64,000 nt of DNA from Sinorhizobium fredii NGR234 (GCF_000018545.1 NC_012587.1:2356001-2420000); one strand, 5' to 3'; shown: positions 11,018 to 19,894, counted from the first letter of the stretch. Notes: generated from the letters alone by a model not told the origin. Made by a program: numbers and translations.

Positions 11018-11464
11018 TCAGAGCGAGGCCCTGACTTCCTTTCGGAACATGAACTTCAGCCCGGACCACACCGGGTCCACCGCACAGACCTTTATGTCGA
11101 CAAGGCCGTGCGGCAGGAAGATCTCCCGGAGAGCATCCTCCGTGAGCGTGGTGGCAACGCCGGAAGCACGTTTCGGCCAGGATATCCAAAGTATCCCATC
11201 GGGCTTCAGCCGGTCGGCCAGGGCCGATGCCTGTACCTCGAGCCTGTCCCTCTCCGTCTCGAAGCAGTGGATGTAGTCAAACCGGCGAGATGCTGTCCCC
11301 TCGATTGATCTGGCAACCTGAGCAAATCCAGGATAGGCCGCGATTTCCTGCAGGTGCGCCGGCACATCGAGAAGCAGCGCCGCCTGTCCGTCGCGCAGGC
11401 CGAGCTTTTTCCCAAGGGCCGTCCCTGAATAGCCCGCCAAGTTCATTTCCGATCCGATCGACAT
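11018..11464 (-). CDS. DUF3052-type protein of unknown function
   Basis: A protein of about 148 residues with the AGYSGTALGKKLGLRDGQAA start and GILWISWPKRASGVATTLTED core typical of the DUF3052 family. Function unknown; the GYSGTPLxKKLG-type N-terminus and WPK motif are its hallmarks. The start is uncertain: ATG at 11464 (MSIGSEMNLAGYSG) or at 11446 (MNLAGYSG, with GGATCGGAA before it); a longer form to 11515 is unlikely. It converges with the sugar dehydrogenase gene with a 9-base gap. Confidence 0.75.
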   Translation of the reverse strand: MSIGSEMNLAGYSGTALGKKLGLRDGQAALLLDVPAHLQEIAAYPGFAQVARSIEGTASRRFDYIHCFETERDRLEVQASALADRLKPDGILWISWPKRASGVATTLTEDALREIFLPHGLVDIKVCAVDPVWSGLKFMFRKEVRASL

Positions 11465-12321
11465 CGTGACGCACGGGCCTCGTTTCGGGCCGCGAGGATG
11501 AAACTTGCCCGACAAAAACGCAACTGGTAGAGCGGCGGCGCGATCACGGGGCGAAGCCGCCTTGTGTTGCTTTTCGTCCTATTCGCTCACCCCGGGACTG
11601 CCGGAGCCCACGAAGCGGCGCCGGCAAGCGGCGGAAGCCGCCGCTTGAAACTGCAAGAATTAGCTACATCGGCAAGCCAAGCTGGACTTACTATATTACT
11701 TATTTACTGTTCTCGGCCGCTCTACTTTGCCCAAAAATGGATCAGCATGCAGCAGAGGCGAGCTACAGAGAAAGTTCTTTGTATTTTTTCTGTAAGTTCG
11801 TGCAAGCGCTTCACCGCCTGGCGGCTTTCCGCGAAGCATGAGACTTATCAGAGGGTTGCGACTCGAATTCCCAACTGCCCAACATAGAGGCATGTTCGAC
11901 AGCGACACGATTTGGCGCAAAAAATCCAATGTGCCGCATCGGTCCACCAAAAAGCTGTGGATTCAACAGCTTGCGCCGCGTCCGGAATATCCTTTGCCGC
12001 GGCTCGAATTGACCTGTTTTTGAGCAATGAGAAGACTCAATACCTCGCCGGAAAAGTTTTGCTTGCCAATTCAAAATAAACTGATCACTCTTACTCTGTT
12101 CGGGCAATTTGCGAACGCGGGAAGATCTTGAAATAAATGCGAGCCGGAGACGCAAACCACTCCGGGCGGAGAATCGTGGGAGGGCCAATTTGCCATCCTT
12201 CTCAAGGTTCGCTGCGATAACAGGACCCTTTCCTCAATTGTCGAGAACTGCCTGCCCCACGCCCTTCCGGGCAAACTGTAATGCCACCCTTCGACCGGGT
12301 GGAGAGAAAAGGACCTGACGC
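11465..12321. other. long A+T-richer intergenic region before the cold-shock gene
   Basis: About 850 bases with no convincing gene. It includes a perfect 9-base-stem hairpin (AAGCGGCGG-AAG-CCGCCGCTT, 11626-11646), an unusually A+T-rich run at 11660-12130, and the presumably long leader of the cold-shock gene. Candidate ORFs on both strands lack ribosome sites or recognisable products. It may hold a small RNA or decayed DNA; neither can be shown by eye. Confidence 0.4.
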
Positions 12322-12537
12322 ATGGCCGAGACTGGGACTGTAAAATTCTTCAACACCGACAAGGGCTTTGGCTTCATCAAGCCTGAAAACGGTGGCGCCG
12401 ATATCTTCGTGCATATTTCAGCCGTGCAGGCCTCGGGCCTGAACGGACTGAGCGAAAACCAGAAAGTATCCTTCGATACCGAGCCGGATCGCCGCGGCAA
12501 GGGCCCGAAGGCCGTCAACCTGCAGATCGTCGGCTAA
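12322..12537 (+). CDS. cold-shock domain protein, CspA family
   Basis: A 71-residue single-domain nucleic-acid chaperone. RNP1 is KGFGFIKPENG at residues 14-24 and RNP2 is DIFVHISAVQASGL at 28-41; the length matches the family. The start MAETGTVKFFN follows AAAGGACCTGACGC. Cold-shock genes often carry long structured leaders, and the preceding 100-200 bases are free of genes. A strong intrinsic terminator follows. Alphaproteobacterial genomes carry several csp paralogues, so I do not assign a number. Confidence 0.95.
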   Translation: MAETGTVKFFNTDKGFGFIKPENGGADIFVHISAVQASGLNGLSENQKVSFDTEPDRRGKGPKAVNLQIVG

Positions 12538-12568
12538 CGCCGCTCTCTGTCACTGATCAAGTTTGCAG

Positions 12569-12592
12569 CCCGGCATTTTTGCCGGGTTTTTT
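12569..12592 (+). terminator. intrinsic terminator of the cold-shock gene
   Basis: CCCGGCA (12569-12575) pairs with TGCCGGG (12580-12586) around a TTTT loop and is followed by six T residues. It lies 30 bases beyond the cold-shock stop codon. Confidence 0.9.
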
Positions 12593-12687
12593 CGTTCAGG
12601 CTCCGTTCAGTTTGGGCCGGATAGGGTCTGCCCATCATGAAAGCCGGACCTTCAGTTCGGCTCCTCCATGCACAGGATTGAAGCCCC

Positions 12688-13098
12688 ATGAACAACTTCC
12701 TCAAAGCAGCCGTTCTCTCGCTCTCCGCCGCCGCCCTGGTTCTCCCGACCTTCGGCACTGCGCAGGCAGGCGATCACGATGATGCGTGGGCGGCAGGCGC
12801 GGTTGGCCTGGTCACAGGCACCCTTATCGGCGGCGCGATCGCCTCGCAGCCCCGCTACAGTGAACCGGTCTATATCGATCCGGAGCCCGAATATTACGAG
12901 CAGCGTCCGGTCTATCAACCCCGCCCGGTATACCGCGCCCGCCCGGCCTATCGCCAGGTTGTCGTCGACAGCTACGATCTTGAGCCCTGGACCCCGGCCT
13001 GGTACCGCTATTGCTCGCAGCGCTACCGCTCCTTCGATGCGGAGAGCGGCACCTTTGTCGGTTATGACGGCCGCAGCCATTTCTGCACTGCCGGCTGA
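12688..13098 (+). CDS. BA14K-like secreted protein
   Basis: A 136-residue exported protein. A Sec signal (NNFLKAAVLSLSAAALVL, cut near AQA/GDHDD) is followed by a glycine-rich hydrophobic stretch (AAGAVGLVTGTLIGGAI), a Pro/Tyr/Arg-rich middle (PRPVYRARPAYRQ) and the C-terminal BA14K signature WYRYCSQRYRSFDAESGTFVGYDG with two cysteines. The family is named after an immunoreactive Brucella protein and is common in Rhizobiales, with a cell-envelope role not firmly defined. It is flanked by terminators on both sides, so it is its own transcript. Confidence 0.88.
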   Translation: MNNFLKAAVLSLSAAALVLPTFGTAQAGDHDDAWAAGAVGLVTGTLIGGAIASQPRYSEPVYIDPEPEYYEQRPVYQPRPVYRARPAYRQVVVDSYDLEPWTPAWYRYCSQRYRSFDAESGTFVGYDGRSHFCTAG

Positions 13099-13122
13099 TC
13101 GCAGCGCCATTTGAACGCAAAA

Positions 13123-13152
13123 CCCGTGCCTCACGCGAGGCACGGGTTTTTT
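13123..13152. terminator. bidirectional intrinsic terminator
   Basis: CCCGTGCCTC (13123-13132), loop ACGC, GAGGCACGGG (13137-13146), then six T residues; on the other strand the stem is followed by a shorter T run. It lies between the convergent BA14K and metallo-hydrolase genes and can serve both. Confidence 0.9.
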
Positions 13153-13169
13153 CATGTCCATATTTTCGA

Positions 13170-13811
13170 TCAGAGCCCGCGCAGATACGGGTTGGTGCGA
13201 CGCTCCTCGCCGATTCGGCCACCCGGTCCGTGGCCGCAAATGAAGCCGACGTCGTCACCGAGTGGAAGGATCTTGTCGCGGATGGAATCGAGGAGCTGCT
13301 GATGATCGCCGCCCGGCAGGTCGGTGCGGCCGATCGAGCCGTGGAACAGCACGTCGCCGACATGGGCAAAATTCTGCGCGCGATTGAAATAGACGACGTG
13401 GCCGGGGGCGTGGCCGGGGCAATGCAGCACCTCGAAGACATGATCTCCGAATGAAACCGTGTCCCCGTCGTTCAGCCATCGGTCCGGCAGGACGTTCTGC
13501 ACCTTCATCGCCAAACCGAACCGTTCCGCTTGGCTCTCCAGCCGTTCGAGGAGCGGCAGGTCGTCCTTGTGCGGGCCGATGATCTCAAGCCCGAGCGCCT
13601 CTTTCAATTCCTTGGCCCCGCCGGCGTGATCGATATGGCCGTGGGTAAGCCAGATCGCCTTGAGCGCGAGGCCGTTTTCGCGGATCGTCTGCAGGATGAC
13701 GTCGACGTCGCCGCCGGGATCGACAATCACGCCTTCCTTCGTCTCGCTGTCGAACAGCACCGTGCAGTTCTGCTGAAAATGCGTAACCGGGATGATGCCC
13801 GCCTGTAACAT
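13170..13811 (-). CDS. metallo-beta-lactamase-fold hydrolase, glyoxalase II-like
   Basis: A 213-residue hydrolase with the zinc-binding THGHIDHAGG motif at residues 56-65, further metal ligands in HCPGHAPGHVVYF and VGDVLFHGSIGRTDL, and the terminal histidine in FICGHGPGG. It matches the YcbL/glyoxalase II-like cytoplasmic branch of thioester hydrolases, lacking the long C-terminal domain of true glyoxalase II. The substrate is not predictable. The start MLQAGIIPVTHFQQNC is family typical. It appears monocistronic. Confidence 0.9.
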   Translation of the reverse strand: MLQAGIIPVTHFQQNCTVLFDSETKEGVIVDPGGDVDVILQTIRENGLALKAIWLTHGHIDHAGGAKELKEALGLEIIGPHKDDLPLLERLESQAERFGLAMKVQNVLPDRWLNDGDTVSFGDHVFEVLHCPGHAPGHVVYFNRAQNFAHVGDVLFHGSIGRTDLPGGDHQQLLDSIRDKILPLGDDVGFICGHGPGGRIGEERRTNPYLRGL

Positions 13812-13901
13812 GCCGATCCTGCCTCGTTTTCCACATCGCCAATAGGCGGGCGTCGCCGCCGCGCCACCTATAGCGCTATATGGGCGCGGAAACAGCGCAA
13901 A

Positions 13902-14063
13902 TCAGCGAAGGGCGACAATTTCCGTTGTTTCCACCGCTGTCGGAAATTGCACCGTGGTGAGCAACAGGGCGGAGACGGCGAGCTTCGCCGCCACGACAAC
14001 AAGGACCAGCGGACGCAGCCGCCGGGCGGTAAGCGTGGCCTCTTCGACAGTCTCATACTGCAT
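13902..14063 (-). CDS. 53-residue putative inner-membrane protein
   Basis: A small ORF beginning MQYETVEEATLTARRLRP with one hydrophobic helix (LVLVVVAAKLAVSALLLTTV) and a short polar tail. GGGAGG lies seven bases before its ATG, an excellent ribosome site, which is the main support. It is on the opposite strand from the following SH3 gene and 90 bases from the hydrolase gene. Not recognised as a named family. Confidence 0.6.
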   Translation of the reverse strand: MQYETVEEATLTARRLRPLVLVVVAAKLAVSALLLTTVQFPTAVETTEIVALR

Positions 14064-14299
14064 AACCCGGCCTCCCGGTTGATGGCGCCCTCTGCACAGG
14101 GGGCGAAACTTCGTCCAGTTCCTCGCTGCGTGTCCTCGGTGATGGGGAGCGATCTCGCTTACATCGAGACGCTCCGCCGTCGGCCCAAGCAACGCTCGGC
14201 GACGGCAATATGTTTCATGTTCACATTTCCTGATGTCACGCCGGGAACATCCAAGGCGCGCGGGGCGTTTGGCCCGCATCATAGAAGAGGAGCAAGACA

Positions 14300-14923
14300 A
14301 TGAAGACCCTCTCCCCCCACCTGATCAGAACGGTCGCGGCAGCGGGTTTGATCCTCGCTGCCGGCGTCTCGTCCGCTGCTGCAGCGATGAGCGCGACGGC
14401 AGTGACCGACCTCAACGTGCGCGCCGGGCCTGGTCCGCAATATCCGATCGTCGCCCTGGCGGCGCGCGGCAGCACGACCGTGCTCGAGGGCTGCATCGAA
14501 GGTAGCCTGTGGTGCCGAGTGAATGTCGGCGGCGTCAGCGGCTGGGCCTATGCCAGGTATCTCGCAGCCGACCAAAGCGGCTCGACGGTGGTGATTTCCG
14601 AACGGCGCGCGGAACTCGGCGTTCCGGTCGTGACCTACGAAGCGACGGGCAGCACCGTGGCCACTCCGGCCGAACCCCTCGAATTGATCGGCCCTGTTGA
14701 AGAGGTCGATGCCATCACCCCGCCTGCGGCGGTAGGCACCTACATCACCTCTAACCCCGTGGATCCGGTCTATCTTGACGGCGAGGTGGTTCTCGGCGCC
14801 ACATTGCCGAACACCGTCGCCGTCCGGCCGATCCCGGACTACAACTACGAATACGTTATGGTAAACGGCCAGCCTGTTCTCGTGGAGCCCTCGACGCGGC
14901 GGATCGTCTACATCTATCGCTGA
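14300..14923 (+). CDS. exported SH3-domain protein with DUF1236-like tail
   Basis: A 207-residue exported protein. A signal peptide (RTVAAAGLILAAGVSSAAAA) is followed by a bacterial SH3 domain at about residues 32-90 (ATAVTDLNVRAGPGPQYPIV, SLWCRVNVGGVSGWAYARYL). A proline/valine-rich linker leads to a C-terminal DUF1236-like segment (PIPDYNYEYVMVNGQPVLVE ... IVYIYR). Such proteins are common and multicopy in Rhizobiales; binding to peptidoglycan or periplasmic partners is presumed. The ATG follows GAAGAGGAGCAAGACA. Flanking regions suggest a single-gene transcript. Confidence 0.85.
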   Translation: MKTLSPHLIRTVAAAGLILAAGVSSAAAAMSATAVTDLNVRAGPGPQYPIVALAARGSTTVLEGCIEGSLWCRVNVGGVSGWAYARYLAADQSGSTVVISERRAELGVPVVTYEATGSTVATPAEPLELIGPVEEVDAITPPAAVGTYITSNPVDPVYLDGEVVLGATLPNTVAVRPIPDYNYEYVMVNGQPVLVEPSTRRIVYIYR

Positions 14924-15091
14924 CGCCTACTGAATTACGAGCGTCCAAGCGCCGCGCGTGTCCAACGCGCGGCGCACCTGTTTCCGTAGCAACCGGCCTG
15001 CCGCCTCCAAAGACAGGTGCGCAGCGGCCCCGCCGCCTCCAAATGCAGCGACGGGATTTGAATGCTATTTGGCTCGTCAGGCGTAGAATTG

Positions 15092-15108
15092 TGTCAACAA
15101 AGCTGACA
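15092..15108. promoter_or_regulatory. possible MarR-type operator upstream of petP
   Basis: The inverted repeat TGTCA-N7-TGACA (15092-15108) lies about 55 bases before the petP-like start codon, next to a TATATA box at 15117-15122. MarR-family genes often bind such a site in their own promoters. Based on symmetry and position only. Confidence 0.3.
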
Positions 15109-15161
15109 TGTCTTTCTATATATGTCGCTAAGCGCAATCCGCCTTGAAAGGAAATGACCGC

Positions 15162-15644
15162 GTGGCCGGCCAATCCAGGGACAACAGCCAATTCATGACC
15201 GAAGTCGGCCGCAAGGATGAGGACACCATCGACTTCGAGATCATCGAGTTGCTGTTTTTTGCCTACCGCGATTTCACCGGCGATCCGGATGCCATTTTGG
15301 AAAAGAGCGGCTTCGGGCGCGCGCATCACCGCGTCGTGCATTTCGTCAACCGGGAGCCGGGAATGACCGTGGCCGACCTTCTCGATACGCTGAAGATCAC
15401 CAAGCAGAGCCTCGCCCGCGTCCTCAAGCAATTGATCGACTCAGGCTATATTCGCCAGGTGACCGGTCCGGAAGACAGGCGCCAACGCATGCTCTATACG
15501 ACGAAAGAAGGCCAGGCTTTGGCACGGGCGCTGGCGGAGCCACAGTCCCGCCGCATAGCGGATGCATTGGCGAAGACCGGTCCCGGCGCGCGTGAAACCG
15601 TCAAGCGGTTTCTCGTAAACATGAAGAACAGCGCCGCGGACTGA
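15162..15644 (+). CDS. petP: MarR-family transcriptional regulator, PetP-like
   Basis: A 160-residue winged-helix regulator. The MarR fold is visible in HHRVVHFVNREPGMTVADLL, the recognition region LKITKQSLARVLKQLIDSGY, and the wing VTGPEDRRQRMLYTTKEGQ. The GTG at 15162 (MAGQSRDNSQFMTE) is preferred over a TTG at 15144 because AAGGA lies about 12 bases upstream of the GTG. It is followed by a response regulator and a sensor kinase in the same direction, the arrangement of petP and petR known from Rhodobacter upstream of cytochrome bc1 genes; the bc1 genes are not here. The symbol is by resemblance and order. Confidence 0.8.
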   Translation: MAGQSRDNSQFMTEVGRKDEDTIDFEIIELLFFAYRDFTGDPDAILEKSGFGRAHHRVVHFVNREPGMTVADLLDTLKITKQSLARVLKQLIDSGYIRQVTGPEDRRQRMLYTTKEGQALARALAEPQSRRIADALAKTGPGARETVKRFLVNMKNSAAD

Positions 15645-15849
15645 TGCCGGGGCTCTGCCTTCGATTTTATTAGGACAAGCGGATAAACCCCTGCAATCGG
15701 GGAATGGGGCGGCCGCCGCGCATCTGCTTCAATGCGGGGCCACTCAAATTTGGGAGGAGGATAGGCTGATGACCCGGACCGGTTCGATTCGACGTCAGCG
15801 CGATCCAAAGGGGAAATAAGGCTCTGCCGAGTATAAGGGTTTGCCAAGC

Positions 15850-16551
15850 ATGATAGCCAAAGCGAAAGTGGCCGATGACGCGGCGCATCTTCTGATCGTG
15901 GATGACGACCGGCGCATTCGCGACCTGCTCAACCGCTTTCTGGTGGAACAGGGGTTTCGCGTGACGACGGCGGCAGACGCCGGCGAGGCGAGGCGAAAGC
16001 TCATCGGACTTGACTTCGACCTGCTGATCGTCGACGTGATGATGCCTGGCGAGAGCGGCATCTCGCTCACCCAGGGCCTGAGACAGATCAAGACGGTGCC
16101 GATCATCATGCTGACGGCGCTCGCCGAGGCAAATTCACGCATCGAGGGCCTGGAGGCGGGCGCCGACGACTACCTGCCGAAACCCTTCGAGCCGCGCGAG
16201 CTCGTCCTCCGGATCAACAACATACTGCGCCGAAACCAGCCCGCTCAGGCGCCGAAGGTCGATCAGGTCATCTTCGGCCCCTATACGTTTTCAGTGGTGC
16301 GCAAGGAGCTTCGCCGCGGTGCGGAGCACATCCGGCTGACCGACCGCGAACAGGAGATCATGACGCTGTTTTCGCAGCGCGCCGGCGAAACCATTCCCCG
16401 GCACGAACTGATCGGCGACGACGCCGAGGTCGGCGAGCGGACGATCGACGTGCAGATCAACCGATTGAGGCGCAAGATCGAGGACGATCCCTCGAATCCC
16501 GTCTGGCTACAGACGGTGCGCGGCATCGGCTATCGATTGAGTGTAGACTAG
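15850..16551 (+). CDS. petR: OmpR/PhoB-type response regulator, PetR-like
   Basis: A 233-residue regulator with a receiver domain (residues about 14-125: LLIVDDDRRIRD, phospho-acceptor Asp near 62 in LLIVDVMMPGESG, Thr in MLTALAEANS, Lys in DDYLPKPFEPRELVLRI) and a winged-helix output domain ending IDVQINRLRRKIEDDPSNPV and TVRGIGYRLSVD. An in-frame TTG nine bases upstream exists; the ATG at 15850 is spaced 10 bases from AAGGG. It likely pairs with the histidine kinase that follows 75 bases downstream. Confidence 0.88.
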   Translation: MIAKAKVADDAAHLLIVDDDRRIRDLLNRFLVEQGFRVTTAADAGEARRKLIGLDFDLLIVDVMMPGESGISLTQGLRQIKTVPIIMLTALAEANSRIEGLEAGADDYLPKPFEPRELVLRINNILRRNQPAQAPKVDQVIFGPYTFSVVRKELRRGAEHIRLTDREQEIMTLFSQRAGETIPRHELIGDDAEVGERTIDVQINRLRRKIEDDPSNPVWLQTVRGIGYRLSVD

Positions 16552-16626
16552 GGTGGCCGGGTTTCCTGCTTCACGGCATTCGTCATTCCGCCTTAACATG
16601 GAACCGCTTCGGCGACGACGCAGACG

Positions 16627-18009
16627 ATGATGGTAAGCTTTGACAGCCTCAGGCGCGCAAGATCGAGCAGCGCCGACAGCGCCTGGAAGCGCCTCATCCG
16701 CTGGCTGCGTCGCCGCCTGCCGATGGGTCTCTACGCCCGGTCGCTGCTCATCGTCGTCATTCCGATGGTGTTGCTGCAGTCGGTCGTCGCCTTCGTCTTC
16801 ATGGAGCGGCACTGGCAACTCGTTACGCAGCGCCTCTCGGCGGCGGTCACCAACGACATCGCGGCAATCGTCGACCTGATCACGACTTTTCCGCAGGACG
16901 GCGACATAGACCGGATCGTCCGCATCGCCCGTGACGAGCTCGACCTCAACATCGCCGTCGAACCAGGCGGCGAACTGCCGCCGCCGCGACCCAAGCCCTT
17001 CTTCGAGATTCTCGATCAGATTCTCAGTGAAGAGATTTCCAACCAGATCCGCCTCCCCTTCTGGATCGATACGGTCGGCAATTCGAAAATCGTCGAGATC
17101 CGCATCAAGCTCGAAGACGGGCGCATTCTGCGTGTCTATGCGCGGCGCAACCAGGCCTATGCGTCGAATACGCATATATTTCTCGTCTGGATGGTCGGCG
17201 CGTCGCTCGTCTTGCTGGCGATCGCCATCCTCTTTCTGCGTGGACAGATCCGCCCGATCCTGGCACTTGCCAACGCTGCGGAGAGCTTCGGCAAGGGCCA
17301 GAAGATCGATGACTTCGCCCCGCGCGGCGCCGACGAGATCCGCCGCGCCGGCCTGGCCTTCATCCTGATGCGCGAGCGCATCGAACGCCAGATCGAGCAG
17401 CGCACCGCGATGCTGACCGGTGTCAGCCACGATCTGCGCACCATCCTGACGCGCTTCAAGTTGCAGCTGGCGCTCTCCGGCGACAATCCGGACCCCAGCC
17501 TCAACCAGGACGTCGAGGACATGCAGAACATGCTGGAAGGCTATCTCGCCTTTGCCCGCGGCGAGGCGGAAGAAGATGTCGGCGCGTTGAAGCTCAGCGA
17601 CCTGATGGCCCGACTTGCGGCAGAGGCCGAGCTCTACGGCAAGACGCTCGCCACCTCGATCGAGGGCGGGGACAACATTCGCGTCCGGCCGAATGCCTTC
17701 ACCCGGCTCGTCGCCAATCTGGCGTCGAACGCCTACCGCTATGCCGACACGGTCCGGATCGAGGCCCGCCATACCCCCAAATGGCTGACGATCACCATCG
17801 ACGATGACGGTCCCGGTATTCCGGAGCCCTCGCGGGAGGATGTCTTCAAGCCGTTTTTCCGACTGGACGAGGCGCGCAATCTCGACAGTTCCGGTACCGG
17901 CCTCGGCCTGGCCATTGCGCGCGACATCGCCCGGAGCCACGGAGGCAACGTCACCCTCGGCGACAGCCCGCTTGGCGGGCTGCGCGCCACGGTGCGCGTC
18001 CCGACGTGA
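16627..18009 (+). CDS. membrane sensor histidine kinase, EnvZ type
   Basis: A 460-residue inner-membrane kinase. Two membrane helices flank a periplasmic domain: TM1 about residues 37-58 (ARSLLIVVIPMVLLQSVVAF) and TM2 about 183-205. HAMP follows (QIRPILALANAAESFGKGQK), then the H box GVSHDLRTILTRFKLQLALS with the phospho-His near 268, N box NLASNAYRYAD, G1 DDGPGIPEP and G2 GTGLGLAIARDIARSHGG. It follows the response-regulator gene and is its likely partner. The signal is unknown. The basic N-terminal 35 residues before TM1 are somewhat long for the family. Confidence 0.92.
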   Translation: MMVSFDSLRRARSSSADSAWKRLIRWLRRRLPMGLYARSLLIVVIPMVLLQSVVAFVFMERHWQLVTQRLSAAVTNDIAAIVDLITTFPQDGDIDRIVRIARDELDLNIAVEPGGELPPPRPKPFFEILDQILSEEISNQIRLPFWIDTVGNSKIVEIRIKLEDGRILRVYARRNQAYASNTHIFLVWMVGASLVLLAIAILFLRGQIRPILALANAAESFGKGQKIDDFAPRGADEIRRAGLAFILMRERIERQIEQRTAMLTGVSHDLRTILTRFKLQLALSGDNPDPSLNQDVEDMQNMLEGYLAFARGEAEEDVGALKLSDLMARLAAEAELYGKTLATSIEGGDNIRVRPNAFTRLVANLASNAYRYADTVRIEARHTPKWLTITIDDDGPGIPEPSREDVFKPFFRLDEARNLDSSGTGLGLAIARDIARSHGGNVTLGDSPLGGLRATVRVPT

Positions 18010-18095
18010 TATCCGCTCTCGCTACCGCGAATAGGTCGGGGCCAGACGCGCCGTTCGTTGAAAGGGCGCCAAATTCTGTCTCGGGGTCGTGACAG

Positions 18096-18437
18096 CTACA
18101 TCAGCTTTCGGCCGTTCGGAACGGGCCTGTCGGTCGCGGCCAGCACGATCGCGCCCTCTTCGTCTGCAAAGCCGAGGGTCAGGACTTCGGAGCGGACCGG
18201 GCCGATCTGGCGCGGCGGGAAATTGACCACGCCGAGCACCTGCCGCCCGATAAGGTCTTCCGGCCTGTAGTGCACGGTGATCTGCGCAGACGACCTTTTG
18301 ATGCCGATCTCCGGGCCGAAATCGATCCTGAGCTTATAGGCGGGCTTCCGCGCCTCGGGAAAATCTTCGGCCTCGACGATTGTGCCGACGCGAATATCGA
18401 CTCGTTCGAAATCCGAAAACTCAATGACGTCCGACAT
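18096..18437 (-). CDS. tRNA-binding domain protein, CsaA-like
   Basis: A 113-residue OB-fold protein of the CsaA/EMAP-II tRNA-binding family. Family features are FERVDIRVGTIVEAEDFPEA, AYKLRIDFGPEIGIKRSSAQ, the VLGVVNFPPRQIGPVRSEVL segment and LGFADEEGAIVLAATD. Chaperone-like export help was proposed for Bacillus CsaA; the role here is unknown. The ATG at 18437 (MSDVIEFSDFERV) has AAAGGAACCGTG directly upstream, and a 10-residue upstream extension is rejected. It converges with the histidine kinase gene. Confidence 0.88.
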   Translation of the reverse strand: MSDVIEFSDFERVDIRVGTIVEAEDFPEARKPAYKLRIDFGPEIGIKRSSAQITVHYRPEDLIGRQVLGVVNFPPRQIGPVRSEVLTLGFADEEGAIVLAATDRPVPNGRKLM

Positions 18438-18573
18438 CACGGTTCCTTTGACGAGAGCTCGCCGCATCCGAATTAGCGCAATTCAACCGATTTCGGAAGC
18501 ACTCGCGGCAGACAGGAAAACCCGCTGCCTTCCCACGGCACATGCGCGAACTGTTCGGCGCGGAAGTCGTGCC

Positions 18574-19392
18574 TCAGCCGGCCAGTTCCTCGGCGCGCTG
18601 GCGCGCCGCCGCGATGGCCTCGTCGAAGAGCGGCTGCATGCCGTCATCCGCCATCAGGACTGCCAGAGCCGCGGCAGTCGTGCCACCCGGCGACGTTACG
18701 TTCTGGCGGAGGCGTCCGGCGGCGTCGGGGGACTGGTGGAGAAGCTCACCAGCCCCCGCGACGGTTTCCCGAGCGAGCCGCATGGCAAGGTCCGCCTCGA
18801 GGCCGAGCTTTCGCCCAGCCTCCGCCATGCACTCGACGAGATAGAAGACGTAGGCCGGTCCGCTGCCGGACACTGCAGTCACTGTATCGATGTCGGCTTC
18901 GCTGGCAACCCATTCGACCGGCCCGCTGACCTTCAGAAGGTCATGAACGAGCGCCCGTTGCTTTTCGGTCACGCGGGCATTGGCGAAAGCGCCCGTGACG
19001 CCGCGCCCGATCATTGCCGGCGTGTTCGGCATTGCGCGCACGATCGCCGTTTCGCCGAGATGGCGCTCGATGAAACCGAGCGTCTTGCCGGCCGCGACGG
19101 AAACGACCACCGTGTCCGGACCGACGAGCCCCGTCAACGGCGGGAGCACAGCCTCCATGACCTGCGGCTTGACGGCAAGAAAGATAACACCCGCCGCGAC
19201 ACCTTCGGGCGCAGCAGACGCGTGGGCCACGCCGTTCTCGGCGATCAGCTTCTGCATGGCAGGAGGTGGGCCCGGATCCAGGACCAGAACATCGCCGCCG
19301 CGAACCCCGCTCCTGATCCAGCCGCCGAGCATGGCGCCGCCCATATTGCCGGCGCCGACAAGAACGATGGGACCGGAAACGGCGATGCTCAT
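18574..19392 (-). CDS. proC: pyrroline-5-carboxylate reductase
   Basis: Last step of proline synthesis: NAD(P)H-dependent reduction of pyrroline-5-carboxylate. The 272-residue enzyme has the N-terminal Rossmann motif IVLVGAGNMGGAMLGGWI, FLAVKPQVMEAVLPPL, the MPNTPAMIGRGVTGAFAN stretch and the C-terminal dimerisation signature ESEADIDTVTAVSGSGPAYVFY then VTSPGGTTAAALAVL. Length is normal. Its ATG follows the stop codon of the ybjN-like gene with one base between (TGA-g-ATG), so the two are cotranscribed and translationally coupled. Confidence 0.96.
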   Translation of the reverse strand: MSIAVSGPIVLVGAGNMGGAMLGGWIRSGVRGGDVLVLDPGPPPAMQKLIAENGVAHASAAPEGVAAGVIFLAVKPQVMEAVLPPLTGLVGPDTVVVSVAAGKTLGFIERHLGETAIVRAMPNTPAMIGRGVTGAFANARVTEKQRALVHDLLKVSGPVEWVASEADIDTVTAVSGSGPAYVFYLVECMAEAGRKLGLEADLAMRLARETVAGAGELLHQSPDAAGRLRQNVTSPGGTTAAALAVLMADDGMQPLFDEAIAAARQRAEELAG

Positions 19393-19393
19393 C

Positions 19394-19894
19394 TCATGCC
19401 TCCCCTACCGTCGCAAACATGACGGTATCGACGGCGCGCTGCGCGTCCATGCCGGACCAGACGACGAACTGGAATGCCTGGAAATAGGTTTCGCAGGCAT
19501 CCAGCGCGCTCGACAAAAGCACTTCCACCTGCCGGTTGGTCGGCTCGGCGCCACCGGCAAGCAAAAGAGATTGCCTGAAGATGATGACCTCTTCTTGGCG
19601 CCAGAGATCGAAATGTCCCATCAACACCTGGCCATTGATCTGCGACAGCAGGCGGATCACCTCGTTGACGCGGCTTTCCGGCACCTTGATGTCGAAGGCG
19701 CAGGCGAGATGCAGCGCCTCGAACTCCTCCATCCAGGAGAAGGAAACGTGATAGTCCGCCCACCGGCCCTCGACCGTCATGGCGATCTCGTCTTCGCCGG
19801 ACCGCTCGAAGGACCAGTCATTGTTGGCGGCGACAAACTCGATCATATCGACCGGGTTGGATTGGCGCTCGACTTCCATTTCCAAAAGGCTCAT
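19394..19894 (-). CDS. YbjN-domain protein
   Basis: A 166-residue protein of the YbjN family, which resembles the secretion-chaperone fold. Visible features are VDMIEFVAANNDWSFERSGED, YHVSFSWMEEFEALHLACAF and the tail VLLSSALDACETYFQAFQFVVW. Biochemical role unknown. It is the first gene of a two-gene unit with proC, a pairing that I recall as conserved in Rhizobiales. The region upstream contains a cluster of GANTC sites (see separate entry). Confidence 0.85.
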   Translation of the reverse strand: MSLLEMEVERQSNPVDMIEFVAANNDWSFERSGEDEIAMTVEGRWADYHVSFSWMEEFEALHLACAFDIKVPESRVNEVIRLLSQINGQVLMGHFDLWRQEEVIIFRQSLLLAGGAEPTNRQVEVLLSSALDACETYFQAFQFVVWSGMDAQRAVDTVMFATVGEA

